This document shows, in pieces, positions 26,859 through 35,008 of a DNA stretch of 64,000 bases; position 1 is the first letter of the stretch; every line of letters begins with the position of its first letter. A program made the translations under genes and the position numbers. Below the pieces are notes generated by a model. That model was not told where the DNA came from and did no database searches. It saw only the letters and a list, made by a program, of their open reading frames with translations. Origin of the DNA: Sphingomonas sp. UBA978 (GTDB taxonomy: Bacteria > Pseudomonadota > Alphaproteobacteria > Sphingomonadales > Sphingomonadaceae); the NCBI RefSeq assembly GCF_002292295.1, contig NZ_DBBS01000007.1:1-64000 (forward strand), written 5' to 3'.

Positions 26859-27713
26859 GTGAAGACATTGCTGACGCTGGCCGTGGTCGGCGCGCTCGGT
26901 GCCGGCGGATGGCAGGTCGCGCATCCGGCGCATGCGACCGTGGCGCAGACCGCGCCGCAGGCGGCGCCGCCCGCCGTGCCTGCCACGACCGCGGCCGGCG
27001 TCCCCGTCTATGCCGCCGACGTGGTCGCGCGCTTTCCGCACGATAGCGGCGCATTCACCGAGGGGCTGCTGTTCTGCGGCGGCGCGCTGTACGAGAGCAC
27101 GGGCAAGGAAGGCGCGTCCGACGTCCGGCGGGTCAACCTGGCGGACGGCAAGGTCGTCGCGCGGGGCTGGATCGCGACCGAACTTTTCGGCGAGGGCATC
27201 GCCTGCTGGCAGAATGCGCTGCTCAGCGTGACGTGGAAGACCGGGCTGGGCTTCCGCTGGTCGCTGCCGGCGTTGAAGCAGAGCGGCAAGCCGTTCCGCT
27301 ACGCCGGCGAAGGCTGGGGCATGACCAGCGATGCTACGGGGATCATCCTGTCCGACGGCACGGCGACGCTGCGGCGGATCGACCCGGTGCGCTTCGCCGA
27401 ACGCGGCCGGATCGCGGTGACGCTGAACGGCCGGCCGTTGCAGAAGCTCAACGAGCTGGAGGTGTATCGCGGGCGCATCCTCGCCAACGTCTGGATGACG
27501 GGGTTCGTCGCGCGGATCGACCCGGCGAGCGGTAAGGTCGACGGTCTGATCGACCTGCGGCCGCTGGTGGCGGAGATCGCCAGTGCCGATCCCGACGCGG
27601 TGGCCAACGGCATCGCCTATGACGCGGCGACCGACCGCCTGTTCGTGACGGGAAAATACTGGCCGACGGTGTACGAGATCCGGATCGGCGAGGAAGTCGG
27701 CCGCGCCGGCTGA
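26859..27713 (+). CDS. Glutaminyl-peptide cyclotransferase family protein
   Basis: Predicted periplasmic enzyme of the plant-type glutamine cyclotransferase family, a five-bladed propeller that converts N-terminal glutamine of peptides to pyroglutamate. 284 residues. The signal peptide is at about 1-26 (LLTLAVVGALGAGGWQVAHP). Family landmarks are FTEGLLF, LYESTGKEG, KLNELEVYRGRILANVW and VANGIAYDAATDRLFVTGK. The GTG start is chosen because GGATGGAGGA lies 5-14 bases before it; an ATG four codons upstream is the alternative. Confidence 0.85.
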   Translation: MKTLLTLAVVGALGAGGWQVAHPAHATVAQTAPQAAPPAVPATTAAGVPVYAADVVARFPHDSGAFTEGLLFCGGALYESTGKEGASDVRRVNLADGKVVARGWIATELFGEGIACWQNALLSVTWKTGLGFRWSLPALKQSGKPFRYAGEGWGMTSDATGIILSDGTATLRRIDPVRFAERGRIAVTLNGRPLQKLNELEVYRGRILANVWMTGFVARIDPASGKVDGLIDLRPLVAEIASADPDAVANGIAYDAATDRLFVTGKYWPTVYEIRIGEEVGRAG

Positions 27714-27717
27714 ACGA

Positions 27718-28110
27718 TCAGGGCAGCGCCGGCACGGCGCAGGCCACGGGCGATTCCGCCAGCCACCGGCGGGCGTCGTCAAGCGTCAGGAACACGCGCA
27801 GCCGGGGGTGAACGAGCGTCCGTTCGGCCTGCACTTTGTTGAGGTGGCTGCCGACGACCACCGCCGCCCTGCCGCTGGTCAGCTGCATCCCGCCCCGCAT
27901 GATCCCGGTAAGCAGGTCGGCGACCGCATGGCCCTGCACGGGAAATTCGAGCGATTCGACGACGACGTCGAAATCGGGCCGGACGGCGCGGGCCTCCTGC
28001 GCCCGGACGCCGACGTTCGCGGCAAAGGCGGTGACGTCCTCCGGCGTCCAGAAGCCCTTTACGATGAGCATCAGGTTGTTGGCGGGCGCATCATATTCGA
28101 CATGGTACAT
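27718..28110 (-). CDS. Conserved hypothetical, STAS/SpoIIAA-like
   Basis: Soluble protein of 130 residues without signal peptide or membrane segment. The alternation of short strands and helices (MYHVEYDAPANNLMLIVKGF, FDVVVESLEFP, RAAVVVGSHLN) and the final LDDARRWLAES, typical of the last helix of such domains, resemble SpoIIAA-like/STAS proteins, but this is a weak assignment. Its stop is 4 bases from that of the convergent cyclotransferase gene. Function unknown. Confidence 0.7.
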   Translation of the reverse strand: MYHVEYDAPANNLMLIVKGFWTPEDVTAFAANVGVRAQEARAVRPDFDVVVESLEFPVQGHAVADLLTGIMRGGMQLTSGRAAVVVGSHLNKVQAERTLVHPRLRVFLTLDDARRWLAESPVACAVPALP

Positions 28111-28224
28111 GCGGTTCTCGGTCGCGACGGGGTGGCACGGGCGGCGCGACGATGCGAGCGATCAAGCCCCGCGTCCAGCAGTGATCGCGTGACGCTCCGA
28201 CGCTACGGCAACCGGGCCATCGGT

Positions 28225-29841
28225 TCAGGTCACCAGCCGCTTGAGCGTGTCGACCCGGTCCGCCTCGGATGCGGGTTTGTCGGTCCTGATCCGGGCGATG
28301 CGCGGGAAGCGCATGGCGATGCCGGACTTGTGTCGGGTCGAGCTGTGGATCGAATCGAACGCGATCTCGAGCACCATCGTCTTTTCCACCTCGCGCACCG
28401 GGCCGAAGCGGTTGAGCGTGTGGCGGCGGACGAAGCCGTCGAGCATGCGCAATTCCTCGTCGGTGATACCCGAATAGGCCTTGCCGACCGGCAGCAACTC
28501 GCCCTCCTCGGTCCAGCAGCCGAAGGTATAGTCGCTGTAATAGGATGAGCGGCGGCCGCTGCCGCGCTGCGCGTACATCATGACGCAATCGGCGGTCAGC
28601 GGATCGCGCTTCCATTTGTACCACAGGCCGGCCCGGCGGCCGCCGACATAGGGCGAATCGCGGCGCTTGAGCATCACGCCCTCGATCGCGGCGTCGCGCG
28701 CGCCGGCGCGGATTGCTTCGAGTTCGGTGAAGCTCGCTGCCGCGATCACCTGGCTGAGGTCGAACCGGTCGGGGTCGAGGCGGGGGACGAACGCCTCCAG
28801 CCTGGCGCGGCGTTCGGTCCAGGGCAGCGCGCGCACATCCTCGGCGCCGTCGAGCAGGATGTCGTAGAGGCGGACGAAGGCGGGATAGTCGGCGAGCATC
28901 TTCGCCGACACGGTCTTGCGGCCGAGCCGCTGCTGGAGCGCGTTGAAGCTGGCGGCGCCGCCACCGCCGAAATGCTCTGCGTCGCGCGACCCGCCCTGTA
29001 CCGCGCCCTTGACCAGCAATTCGCCGTCGACGGTGCCGGGGGTGGTGAAGGCGGCGGCGACATCGGGGAAGCTGCCGGTGACGTCGTCGCCGGTGCGGCT
29101 GTAGAGCCGCGTCTGGCCGGCGACATGGACGATCTGGACGCGGATGCCGTCCCATTTCCATTCGGCGGCATAATCGGCGAGGTCGACGCGCGCATCCTCC
29201 AGCCCGTGCGCGAGCATGAACGGGCGGAAGACGGGGACGTCGGCGGGCGTCGGCTGCTCGCCGGTGCCCTGCGCCCAGGCGAACAGCGACGCATAGGGCG
29301 GCGACAGGCCGTGCCACACCTCCTCGACCGCATCCACATCGAGGCCGAACGCCTGCGCCAGCGCGGTCTTGGCGAGGCGCGCCGAGACGCCGATGCGCAG
29401 GCCCCCGGTCGCCATCTTCAGGAGCGCGAACCGCTCCTCGGCATCGAGTCGGTCGAGCATCGCGGCGAGCACCGCGGGCGCGTCGGCGCGCGACAGGTGG
29501 CGCAGCGCATCGACCGCGGCGCTGATCGACAGCGGTGCGGCGACAGGCGTGGGGACGGGCGCGGCGGTCGGCGGGGGCCAGAGCAGCGCCACCGTTTCCG
29601 CGGTGTCGCCGACATAGTCGCGGCTCATCCGGAACAGCACGGGATCGACCCGCGCCTCGATCAGCGCGCGAATCTGCGCCGGCTTGACGCCGGGCAGGTC
29701 TAGATCGCCGGTCAGCGCCGCCATCGCCCAGCCGCGATCGGGATCGGGCGTCGCGTGCAGGTAATCGACGATCAGCTTCAGCTTCGCGTTGCGACCGCGG
29801 GTGTAGATGAGCGAATCGAGAAGCGCGGCGAAGGCGTGCAT
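28225..29841 (-). CDS. ATP-dependent DNA ligase, ligase-associated repair type
   Basis: 538-residue ligase with an N-terminal DNA-binding domain (1-200), nucleotidyltransferase domain with the adenylated lysine in EWKWDGIRVQ (Lys229, Asp231-Gly232), GELLVKG (motif IV region), EGVMLKRRDSPY and the motif V-type GLWYKWKRD, then an OB-fold. This is the family reported to take part in cisplatin damage response and normally encoded with the helicase, exonuclease and pdeM genes. Here it stands alone, 8.4 kb from the exonuclease gene. It diverges from the phosphoesterase gene across 14 bases. Confidence 0.93.
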   Translation of the reverse strand: MHAFAALLDSLIYTRGRNAKLKLIVDYLHATPDPDRGWAMAALTGDLDLPGVKPAQIRALIEARVDPVLFRMSRDYVGDTAETVALLWPPPTAAPVPTPVAAPLSISAAVDALRHLSRADAPAVLAAMLDRLDAEERFALLKMATGGLRIGVSARLAKTALAQAFGLDVDAVEEVWHGLSPPYASLFAWAQGTGEQPTPADVPVFRPFMLAHGLEDARVDLADYAAEWKWDGIRVQIVHVAGQTRLYSRTGDDVTGSFPDVAAAFTTPGTVDGELLVKGAVQGGSRDAEHFGGGGAASFNALQQRLGRKTVSAKMLADYPAFVRLYDILLDGAEDVRALPWTERRARLEAFVPRLDPDRFDLSQVIAAASFTELEAIRAGARDAAIEGVMLKRRDSPYVGGRRAGLWYKWKRDPLTADCVMMYAQRGSGRRSSYYSDYTFGCWTEEGELLPVGKAYSGITDEELRMLDGFVRRHTLNRFGPVREVEKTMVLEIAFDSIHSSTRHKSGIAMRFPRIARIRTDKPASEADRVDTLKRLVT

Positions 29842-29855
29842 GAAGGGGGGAACGC

Positions 29856-30710
29856 ATGGCGCGTTCGATCCGCTCCCGTTACGGATGCCTCATGCGCACG
29901 ATCGGGTGGATGGCGACGGGGCTGGCCCTGATCGCCCTGGCGGTGGCGGGATGGTGGTATCGCAACGCGCTGGCCGATCCGGTCGAGCGGCGCGCGACGA
30001 TCGTGTTGCCCGACTGGCCGCGTGGCGCGCAGCCGGTCATGATCGCGGCGCTCAGCGATATCCATATCGGCAATGCGACCATGGATGCGGCGCGGCTGAC
30101 GCGTATCGTCGCGCAGATCAATGCCGCCGGACCCGATCTGGTGATGATCGCGGGCGATTATGTCGCAGGCCATGACGACGGGGTGGCGCGGGCCGGTGCG
30201 CGGGATCTGGTGGCGCCGTTATCGCGTCTCCGGGCACCGCTCGGCGTCGTGGCGGTGCTCGGCAATCACGACCAGTCGGTGCCGCAGGCGATCCGGGAGG
30301 GGCTGGAACGGGCAGGGGTCACCGTGCTGGACAATGCGGCCGTACAGCGTGGGCCGCTGGCGATCGGTGGCGCCGGCGATGCGTTCAGCCATCACCACGA
30401 TCTGCCCGCGACGGTACGGGCGATGATGCCGCTACCGGGTGCGAAGGTGATTCTGACGCATTCACCCGACCTGTCGCTGGACGTGCCGCCGGGGATCGGC
30501 GTGCTGTTTGCGGGGCACACGCATTGCGGACAGGGCGTGCTGCCGATCATCGGGGCGCCCCGCGTGTTCTGGCAACCGGGACTGATGTGCGGGCTGGTCC
30601 GCCGCGGCGACCTGACGTCGGTGATCGGCGCCGGGCTGGGGACGAGTGGTGTGCCGTTCCGCGTCAACGCACCACCCGACTTCTGGCTGGTGACGCTGAA
30701 GGGGCACTGA
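29856..30710 (+). CDS. Membrane-anchored metallophosphoesterase
   Basis: 284-residue calcineurin-like phosphoesterase with an N-terminal transmembrane helix at about residues 18-36, active site facing the periplasm, like YkuE-type proteins. Metal ligands: ALSDIHIG, MIAGDYV, LGNHDQ and AGHTHCGQ. Homologues hydrolyse UDP-diacylglucosamine-like or other phosphoesters; the substrate here is unknown. The first ATG has AAGGGGGG at good distance and is used; another at 29892 would shorten the cytoplasmic lead. Confidence 0.86.
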   Translation: MARSIRSRYGCLMRTIGWMATGLALIALAVAGWWYRNALADPVERRATIVLPDWPRGAQPVMIAALSDIHIGNATMDAARLTRIVAQINAAGPDLVMIAGDYVAGHDDGVARAGARDLVAPLSRLRAPLGVVAVLGNHDQSVPQAIREGLERAGVTVLDNAAVQRGPLAIGGAGDAFSHHHDLPATVRAMMPLPGAKVILTHSPDLSLDVPPGIGVLFAGHTHCGQGVLPIIGAPRVFWQPGLMCGLVRRGDLTSVIGAGLGTSGVPFRVNAPPDFWLVTLKGH

Positions 30711-30728
30711 GACCGCCCCCTCGTTGCG

Positions 30729-30914
30729 TCAATCGACCGCGTTCTTGACCGCCTTGCCGGCGACCAGGCTGATGACGAGGAACAGCAGGAACAGCGCGAT
30801 CGCGATGAAGAACAGGATCTTGGCGATGCCGACGAAGGCGCCGCCGATGCCGCCGAAACCGAGCAGTCCCAGCACGAGGCCGATGACGAGGAAGGTGAGG
30901 GCGAGCTTCAGCAT
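30729..30914 (-). CDS. DUF1328 small membrane protein
   Basis: 61 residues made of two hydrophobic helices (about 3-30 and 33-53) with a GLLGFGGIGG turn, the pattern of the DUF1328/YtjA family. The members are stress-linked inner-membrane proteins of unknown role. It lies just downstream of dps on the same strand (59-base gap). Confidence 0.88.
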   Translation of the reverse strand: MLKLALTFLVIGLVLGLLGFGGIGGAFVGIAKILFFIAIALFLLFLVISLVAGKAVKNAVD

Positions 30915-30973
30915 GGCGAGGGGTCCTTCGTTCGAGTCCACCTTGAACCGAACGAAGGCCGCATCGGGTTCCC

Positions 30974-31465
30974 TCAGCTTTTCCGGCTGGCCTCGAACAG
31001 GAACCAGGCGCGCTCCTCGGCCTGGTCGGTCCATTCGTCGACGATGCCGCTGGTGGCATTGTCCTTCGCCTCGTCCGCCGCATCCTTCACGACGCGGAAG
31101 GATTCGACGAGCTTCAGATTGTCCTCGCGCAGTTCCGCCAGCATCGACGCGGCATCGACGAAATCCTTGTCGTTGTCGGCGATCGTCTGGCGGCGGCTGA
31201 TGTCGCCGATCGAGCGGAGCGTGGTGTTGCCGGTCTTGCGAACGCGCTCGGCGATGGCGTCGGTGACGCCGAGGATCTGCGTGGCCTGATCGTCGAGCAT
31301 CAGGTGATAGTCGCGGAAATGCGGGCCGGACACGTGCCAGTGGAAGTTCTTGGTCTTGAGATACAGCGCATAGCAATCGGCGAGCGAGGCGTTGAGCGCG
31401 TCGGCGACGGTGCGCGTGTTGCTGAGGTCGGTCGGCGTGTTCAGCGCCGGGTTGATGTCTGCCAT
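30974..31465 (-). CDS. dps: Dps-family DNA-protecting ferritin
   Basis: Ferritin-like protein that stores iron as a 12-mer and protects DNA from oxidative damage. 163 residues. KNFHWHVSGPHFRDYHLMLD supplies the ferroxidase residues (His, Asp) and the inter-subunit site, and DEWTDQAEERAWFLFEA ends the four-helix bundle. The ATG at 31465 follows AGGAGTTTTCC, a clear ribosome site. DUF1328 lies downstream. Confidence 0.95.
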   Translation of the reverse strand: MADINPALNTPTDLSNTRTVADALNASLADCYALYLKTKNFHWHVSGPHFRDYHLMLDDQATQILGVTDAIAERVRKTGNTTLRSIGDISRRQTIADNDKDFVDAASMLAELREDNLKLVESFRVVKDAADEAKDNATSGIVDEWTDQAEERAWFLFEASRKS

Positions 31466-31575
31466 GGAAAACTCCTGGAAAGGGATCGTTGCGGCAACGA
31501 ACCGATAGCCGAAATGCTCCACCGCGCACCCGGCATTTTGCCCGACAGTCTGATCGAGCGGCTGGATCAGGCGCC

Positions 31576-32142
31576 TTAGATCAGCCGGAGCGCGCCGAGG
31601 CCGAGCCAGAGCGCGGCGGCGGCGAACAGGATCGCGATGCCGCGGCGCAGCGCGACGAGCGGCAGCGCGGTCCAGCCCGCCTCTCCCAGGATCGCGGCGG
31701 TAGCGATCGCCGCCAGCGAACCGAGCGTCGCACCGATCGCGGCGAGCCATGGCAGTTCCGCCCGCGCGGCGAGCGCCAGCACGACGAACTGCACGCCGTC
31801 GCCGAAGGCGAGAATGAACAGCCCGACAAAGCTGGTCGCGGCGGCGCCGATCCGCCAGCGCGACAGCCGGTCGGGCGCCTTGACCGGGAACAGCGCGCCG
31901 CCGCCCTGGAACAGCAGCGCGAGTGCGAGGAACAGCTGTTTCGCCTCCGGCGTCAGCCGCGGGGCGAGCAGCGCGCCCGCGGCGGCGGCGAGCAGCCCCG
32001 CGCCGAGCAGGGCGAGCGCGGCCATCGCGATGACGAGGCCGGGCGCACGATAGCGGTCGCTCAGGATCGCAGCGAGCCAGGCGGGCCGGTCGCCCATCTG
32101 CGCCAGAGCGGCGGCGACCAGCGCCGCCATCAATGCATCCAT
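31576..32142 (-). CDS. GDT1/TMEM165-like membrane protein, degenerate motifs
   Basis: 188-residue membrane protein with two related halves of about three helices each, as in the UPF0016/GDT1 cation exchangers (Mn/Ca). The conserved E-x-G-D-K/R-T/S motifs are altered: the first reads AQMGDRPAW and the second AFGDGVQ. The acidic Asp is kept in both but the Glu and the basic residue of the second are lost, so transport activity is uncertain. Its start lies 1 base past the stop of the next gene, making them co-transcribed. Confidence 0.72.
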   Translation of the reverse strand: MDALMAALVAAALAQMGDRPAWLAAILSDRYRAPGLVIAMAALALLGAGLLAAAAGALLAPRLTPEAKQLFLALALLFQGGGALFPVKAPDRLSRWRIGAAATSFVGLFILAFGDGVQFVVLALAARAELPWLAAIGATLGSLAAIATAAILGEAGWTALPLVALRRGIAILFAAAALWLGLGALRLI

Positions 32143-32143
32143 G

Positions 32144-32479
32144 TCAGCCCGCCAGCCGCACCGAACAGGCGGCGGCGAAGGTGTCGCAGGCGCGTACGTC
32201 CTGCCGCTCGCACGCCACGGCATCGCCGAGCACCGACAGCCAGCCGTGGACGAGCGCGCCATGTTCGCCACGCGACAGCGCCGAATCGACGAAATGCGCG
32301 ACGGTGACCGCGGGGTTGAGCCCGTTGCGGTGCGCGATCAGGCGGATCTGGTCGATGTCGGGCTTCAGGTCGCGGGCGGCGCTATAAGGTGCCTTGACGT
32401 CGATGGCGGCGATTCGCGCGGCGAGGTCCGCCCGCACCGATTCCATCATCGTCATTTCGCGATCGACCACCCGCCCCAT
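32144..32479 (-). CDS. Conserved hypothetical protein, 111 residues
   Basis: Soluble, mostly helical protein. Visible are an N-terminal MGRVVDREMTMMESVRADLA, a DLKPDIDQIRLIAHRNGLNP stretch and four cysteines/alanines near the end (ACERQDVRACDTFAAAC). It might start at an internal ATG (MTMMES). It is directly ahead of the GDT1-like gene. I do not recognise it. Confidence 0.65.
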   Translation of the reverse strand: MGRVVDREMTMMESVRADLAARIAAIDVKAPYSAARDLKPDIDQIRLIAHRNGLNPAVTVAHFVDSALSRGEHGALVHGWLSVLGDAVACERQDVRACDTFAAACSVRLAG

Positions 32480-32655
32480 CGTGCCGCTCCATCGTTTTCA
32501 GGCGCGAACCTGCGCCCGCAATTGTAAGAGGGGGGTTAAGAGGCGGTTTGCGGGGGTTGCGCGGTTGACTTGGCGGCGGGTTTCCGCCATGCGCCGCGGC
32601 TGATCGAGCGGCGGCGTTGGTGCTGCCGCTCTCCTTGTTTTCAGGATTAGGGCTC

Positions 32656-32823
32656 ATGGCCAAGCCGACTACCGTCAAGATCAAGCTCGTCAGCACTGCC
32701 GACACCGGCTTCTTCTACGTCACCAAGAAGAACCCGCGCACCAAGACCGAGAAGCTGAGCTTCAGCAAGTACGATCCGGTCGTGCGCAAGCATGTCGAGT
32801 TCAAGGAAACCAAGATCAAGTAA
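32656..32823 (+). CDS. rpmG: 50S ribosomal protein L33
   Basis: 55-residue large-subunit protein: MAKPTTVKIKLVSTADTGFF, then YVTKKNPRTKTEKLSFSKYD. It lacks the zinc-binding cysteine pairs, so it is the zinc-independent (C-minus) form. It stands alone, as usual in alphaproteobacteria. Confidence 0.97.
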   Translation: MAKPTTVKIKLVSTADTGFFYVTKKNPRTKTEKLSFSKYDPVVRKHVEFKETKIK

Positions 32824-33036
32824 GCCTCTGGCGGCGGCATGACCGCCGTCGCTGCTTGCGCGATCGCCGGAAAGCCGTCTGCGCACCATGCGCCGGCGGC
32901 TTTCGGCACGTGGTATCATGGTCATTCCCGTTGCCGTGTTCGGGCCCGGCTTCGGACACATTGCGTTCATCTTCGGACGTCATAGCGGCGGCTGGCGACC
33001 GGACATTCCGGCCGCCCTGTATCGCGTCACTACGGG

Positions 33037-33080
33037 CCAAGGGCGGTATTCTCGTTCGGAGGATGCCGCCCTTGGTTTGT
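33037..33080 (+). terminator. Hairpin between rpmG and divK, possible terminator
   Basis: Perfect ten-base stem CCAAGGGCGG (33037-33046) and CCGCCCTTGG (33066-33075) with a 19-base loop, followed by TTTGT on the plus strand. It lies between the convergent rpmG and divK genes and may serve either; the distance from rpmG is long, about 210 bases. Confidence 0.45.
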
Positions 33081-33115
33081 CCGGCCCGCACGGCCGGAAT
33101 CGCGCCTGCCGCGAA

Positions 33116-33478
33116 TCACAGCAGTGCGTTTACCGCATCCATGAACCGGGCGAGGCTGATCGGCTTCGACACATAGGATCGCGCGCCCGCCGCGCGGATC
33201 CGCTCCTCGTCGTCGCGCCCGGCGTAGGCGGTGACCGCCATCACCGGGATGGTGCGCAGCTGTTCGTCCGCCATCAGCTCCAGGATCAGCTCGTAGCCGG
33301 TGACGTGCGGCATCTGGATATCCATGATGATGAGGTCGGGCGCGAATTCGCGCGCGAGCGCAACCGCCTCGCGCCCGTCGCGCACCGGCTCGGCAACGAA
33401 GCCGTGCGCGCGCAGCAGATCGCAGAACAGCTTCAGATTGAGTTCGTTGTCCTCGACAACGAGCACCCGTTTCGCCAC
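33116..33478 (-). CDS. divK: Single-domain response regulator DivK
   Basis: Receiver domain only, 120 residues. In alphaproteobacteria DivK is phosphorylated by DivJ/PleC and controls the CtrA cell-cycle pathway. VLVVEDNELNLKLFCDLL, the phospho-acceptor Asp in LIIMDIQMP, Thr in VTAYAG and Lys in SKPIS match DivK closely. The GTG at 33478 gives the usual VAKRVLVVEDN start; another GTG three codons upstream has GGAAAGG closer to it and is equally possible. It is divergent from DUF3572. Confidence 0.9.
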   Translation of the reverse strand: MAKRVLVVEDNELNLKLFCDLLRAHGFVAEPVRDGREAVALAREFAPDLIIMDIQMPHVTGYELILELMADEQLRTIPVMAVTAYAGRDDEERIRAAGARSYVSKPISLARFMDAVNALL

Positions 33479-33514
33479 GTGCGTCACCAACCTTTCCAAA
33501 CCGGAACGATAGCA

Positions 33515-33790
33515 ATGCGCACGCGCGATACAAACCTTCCCGATGCGGACGTGCTCGGATTGCAGGCGCTGGTCTGGACGATCGGCGAACCCGACCGCGC
33601 CAGCCGGCTGATCGCGGTCACCGGGCTCGACCCCGACGACCTGCGCGCCCGCGCCGCCGAACCGGCGGTGCTCGCCGCGGTCATCGGCTATCTCGAATCG
33701 TACGAGCCCGATCTCGTCGCCTGCGCGTCTGCGCTGAACGTTTCCCCGGAGGCGCTGGTCGCCGCCCATGCTGCCCTGGAGGCCCGATGA
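33515..33790 (+). CDS. DUF3572 family protein
   Basis: 91-residue soluble helical protein: LGLQALVWTIGEPDRASRLI, then GLDPDDLRARAAEP and LESYEPDLVACASALNVSPE. This family is commonly found next to divK in alphaproteobacteria, as here (divergent, 36-base gap). Its role is not known. It overlaps the HAD gene by four bases. Confidence 0.86.
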   Translation: MRTRDTNLPDADVLGLQALVWTIGEPDRASRLIAVTGLDPDDLRARAAEPAVLAAVIGYLESYEPDLVACASALNVSPEALVAAHAALEAR

Positions 33791-34410
33791 AGCCGCTGCT
33801 GATTTCCGATTGCGATGAAGTGCTGGTCCATATGGTCCGGCATTTCGGTGTCTGGCTGGGCGAGGCGCACGATATCGACTTCACCCCCGATGGCGCCGAT
33901 TTCGCCAATAGCATGCGCCACCGGACGACCGGGGCGGTGCCGAGCCGCGAGGAGATGTGGGCGATGCTGGGCGGGTTCTTCCCCGCGCAGATGCACCGGC
34001 AGACGCTGGTGCCGCACGCTGCCGAGGCGCTGGCGCGGCTCGCCGAGCGGGCGGACATCGTCATCCTCACCAACATCACCGACGCTTGCAAGACGGCGCG
34101 GATCGAGCAGCTGGCGGCGTTCGGCATCGAACACCGCGTCGAATGCAACCAGGGCGGCAAGGGCGATCCGGTTGCGCGGCTGGTCGCGGAGCACGGCGAT
34201 CCGGTGACCGTGTTCGTCGACGATCTGGCGGTCCATCACGAATCGGTGTCGCGCCACGCCCCCGGGGTCCACCGGCTGCACATGGTGTCCGAGCCGACGC
34301 TGGCACCCAATGTCGCGCCGGCGGCGCATGCGCATGCGCGGATCGACGACTGGCGCGAGGCGGCGGACTGGATCGCGGCGCGCTTCGACGCGGGCCGGCC
34401 GGCGGACTGA
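33787..34410 (+). CDS. HAD-superfamily hydrolase
   Basis: 207-residue phosphatase-like protein. Motif I is ISDCDEVL (nucleophile Asp8 and Asp10), motif II the Thr in VILTNITDA, motif III the lysine in QGGKGDPV and motif IV FVDDLAVHH. The substrate is unknown. Its ATG overlaps the DUF3572 stop, so the two are translationally coupled. Confidence 0.85.
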   Translation: MKPLLISDCDEVLVHMVRHFGVWLGEAHDIDFTPDGADFANSMRHRTTGAVPSREEMWAMLGGFFPAQMHRQTLVPHAAEALARLAERADIVILTNITDACKTARIEQLAAFGIEHRVECNQGGKGDPVARLVAEHGDPVTVFVDDLAVHHESVSRHAPGVHRLHMVSEPTLAPNVAPAAHAHARIDDWREAADWIAARFDAGRPAD

Positions 34411-34477
34411 GCGGCGGCTTTGCGTGCCCGCGCCGATCCGGTAGAGCGCCGGGCATCTCCATAGCCAAGGACAGGCC

Positions 34478-34942
34478 ATGACCACGCATCTCGATCGCCG
34501 CCTCGAAGAGCTCGGCCTCACGCTTCCCGAAGCCGCCGCGCCCGTCGCCGCCTATGTGCCGGTGGTCGAGGCCGGGGGCATGCTGCACCTGTCGGGGCAG
34601 CTGCCGTTCCGCGACGGCCAGCTCGTCACCGGCCGGCTGGGCGACGGCGTGTCCTTGGAGGACGGGCAGGAGGCCGCCAAATTGTGCGGGCTGATGATCG
34701 TCGCACAGGTGAAGAAGCACCTCGGCGGCGACCTGTCGCGGGTGAAGCGGATCGTCAAGCTGGGCGTGTTCGTCAATTCGCACGGCAACTTTACCGACCA
34801 GCCCAAGGTCGCCAACGGCGCGTCGGAGCTGATGGTCGCGCTGTTCGGCGATGCCGGCAAGCATGCACGCAGCGCGGTCGGGGTGCCGGTGCTGCCGCTC
34901 GGTGCGGCGGTCGAGGTCGACGCGATCATCGAACTGGCGTGA
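34478..34942 (+). CDS. RidA family protein
   Basis: 154-residue member of the YjgF/YER057c/UK114 (RidA) group, which hydrolyses reactive enamine/imine intermediates from PLP enzymes. LHLSGQLPFRDGQLVTGRLG, KHLGGDLSRVKRIVKLGVFV and the C-terminal VEVDAIIEL are typical. The length and the central PKVANGASELM place it in the longer alphaproteobacterial subgroup, which often lacks the canonical active-site arginine; so the activity is uncertain. Confidence 0.9.
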   Translation: MTTHLDRRLEELGLTLPEAAAPVAAYVPVVEAGGMLHLSGQLPFRDGQLVTGRLGDGVSLEDGQEAAKLCGLMIVAQVKKHLGGDLSRVKRIVKLGVFVNSHGNFTDQPKVANGASELMVALFGDAGKHARSAVGVPVLPLGAAVEVDAIIELA

Positions 34943-35008
34943 CCGATCGGCGGAGGGGGCGCATCCGCCCCCTCCGCAAGCGGCATCGTAGCGCCTATAT
35001 CGGCGGTG

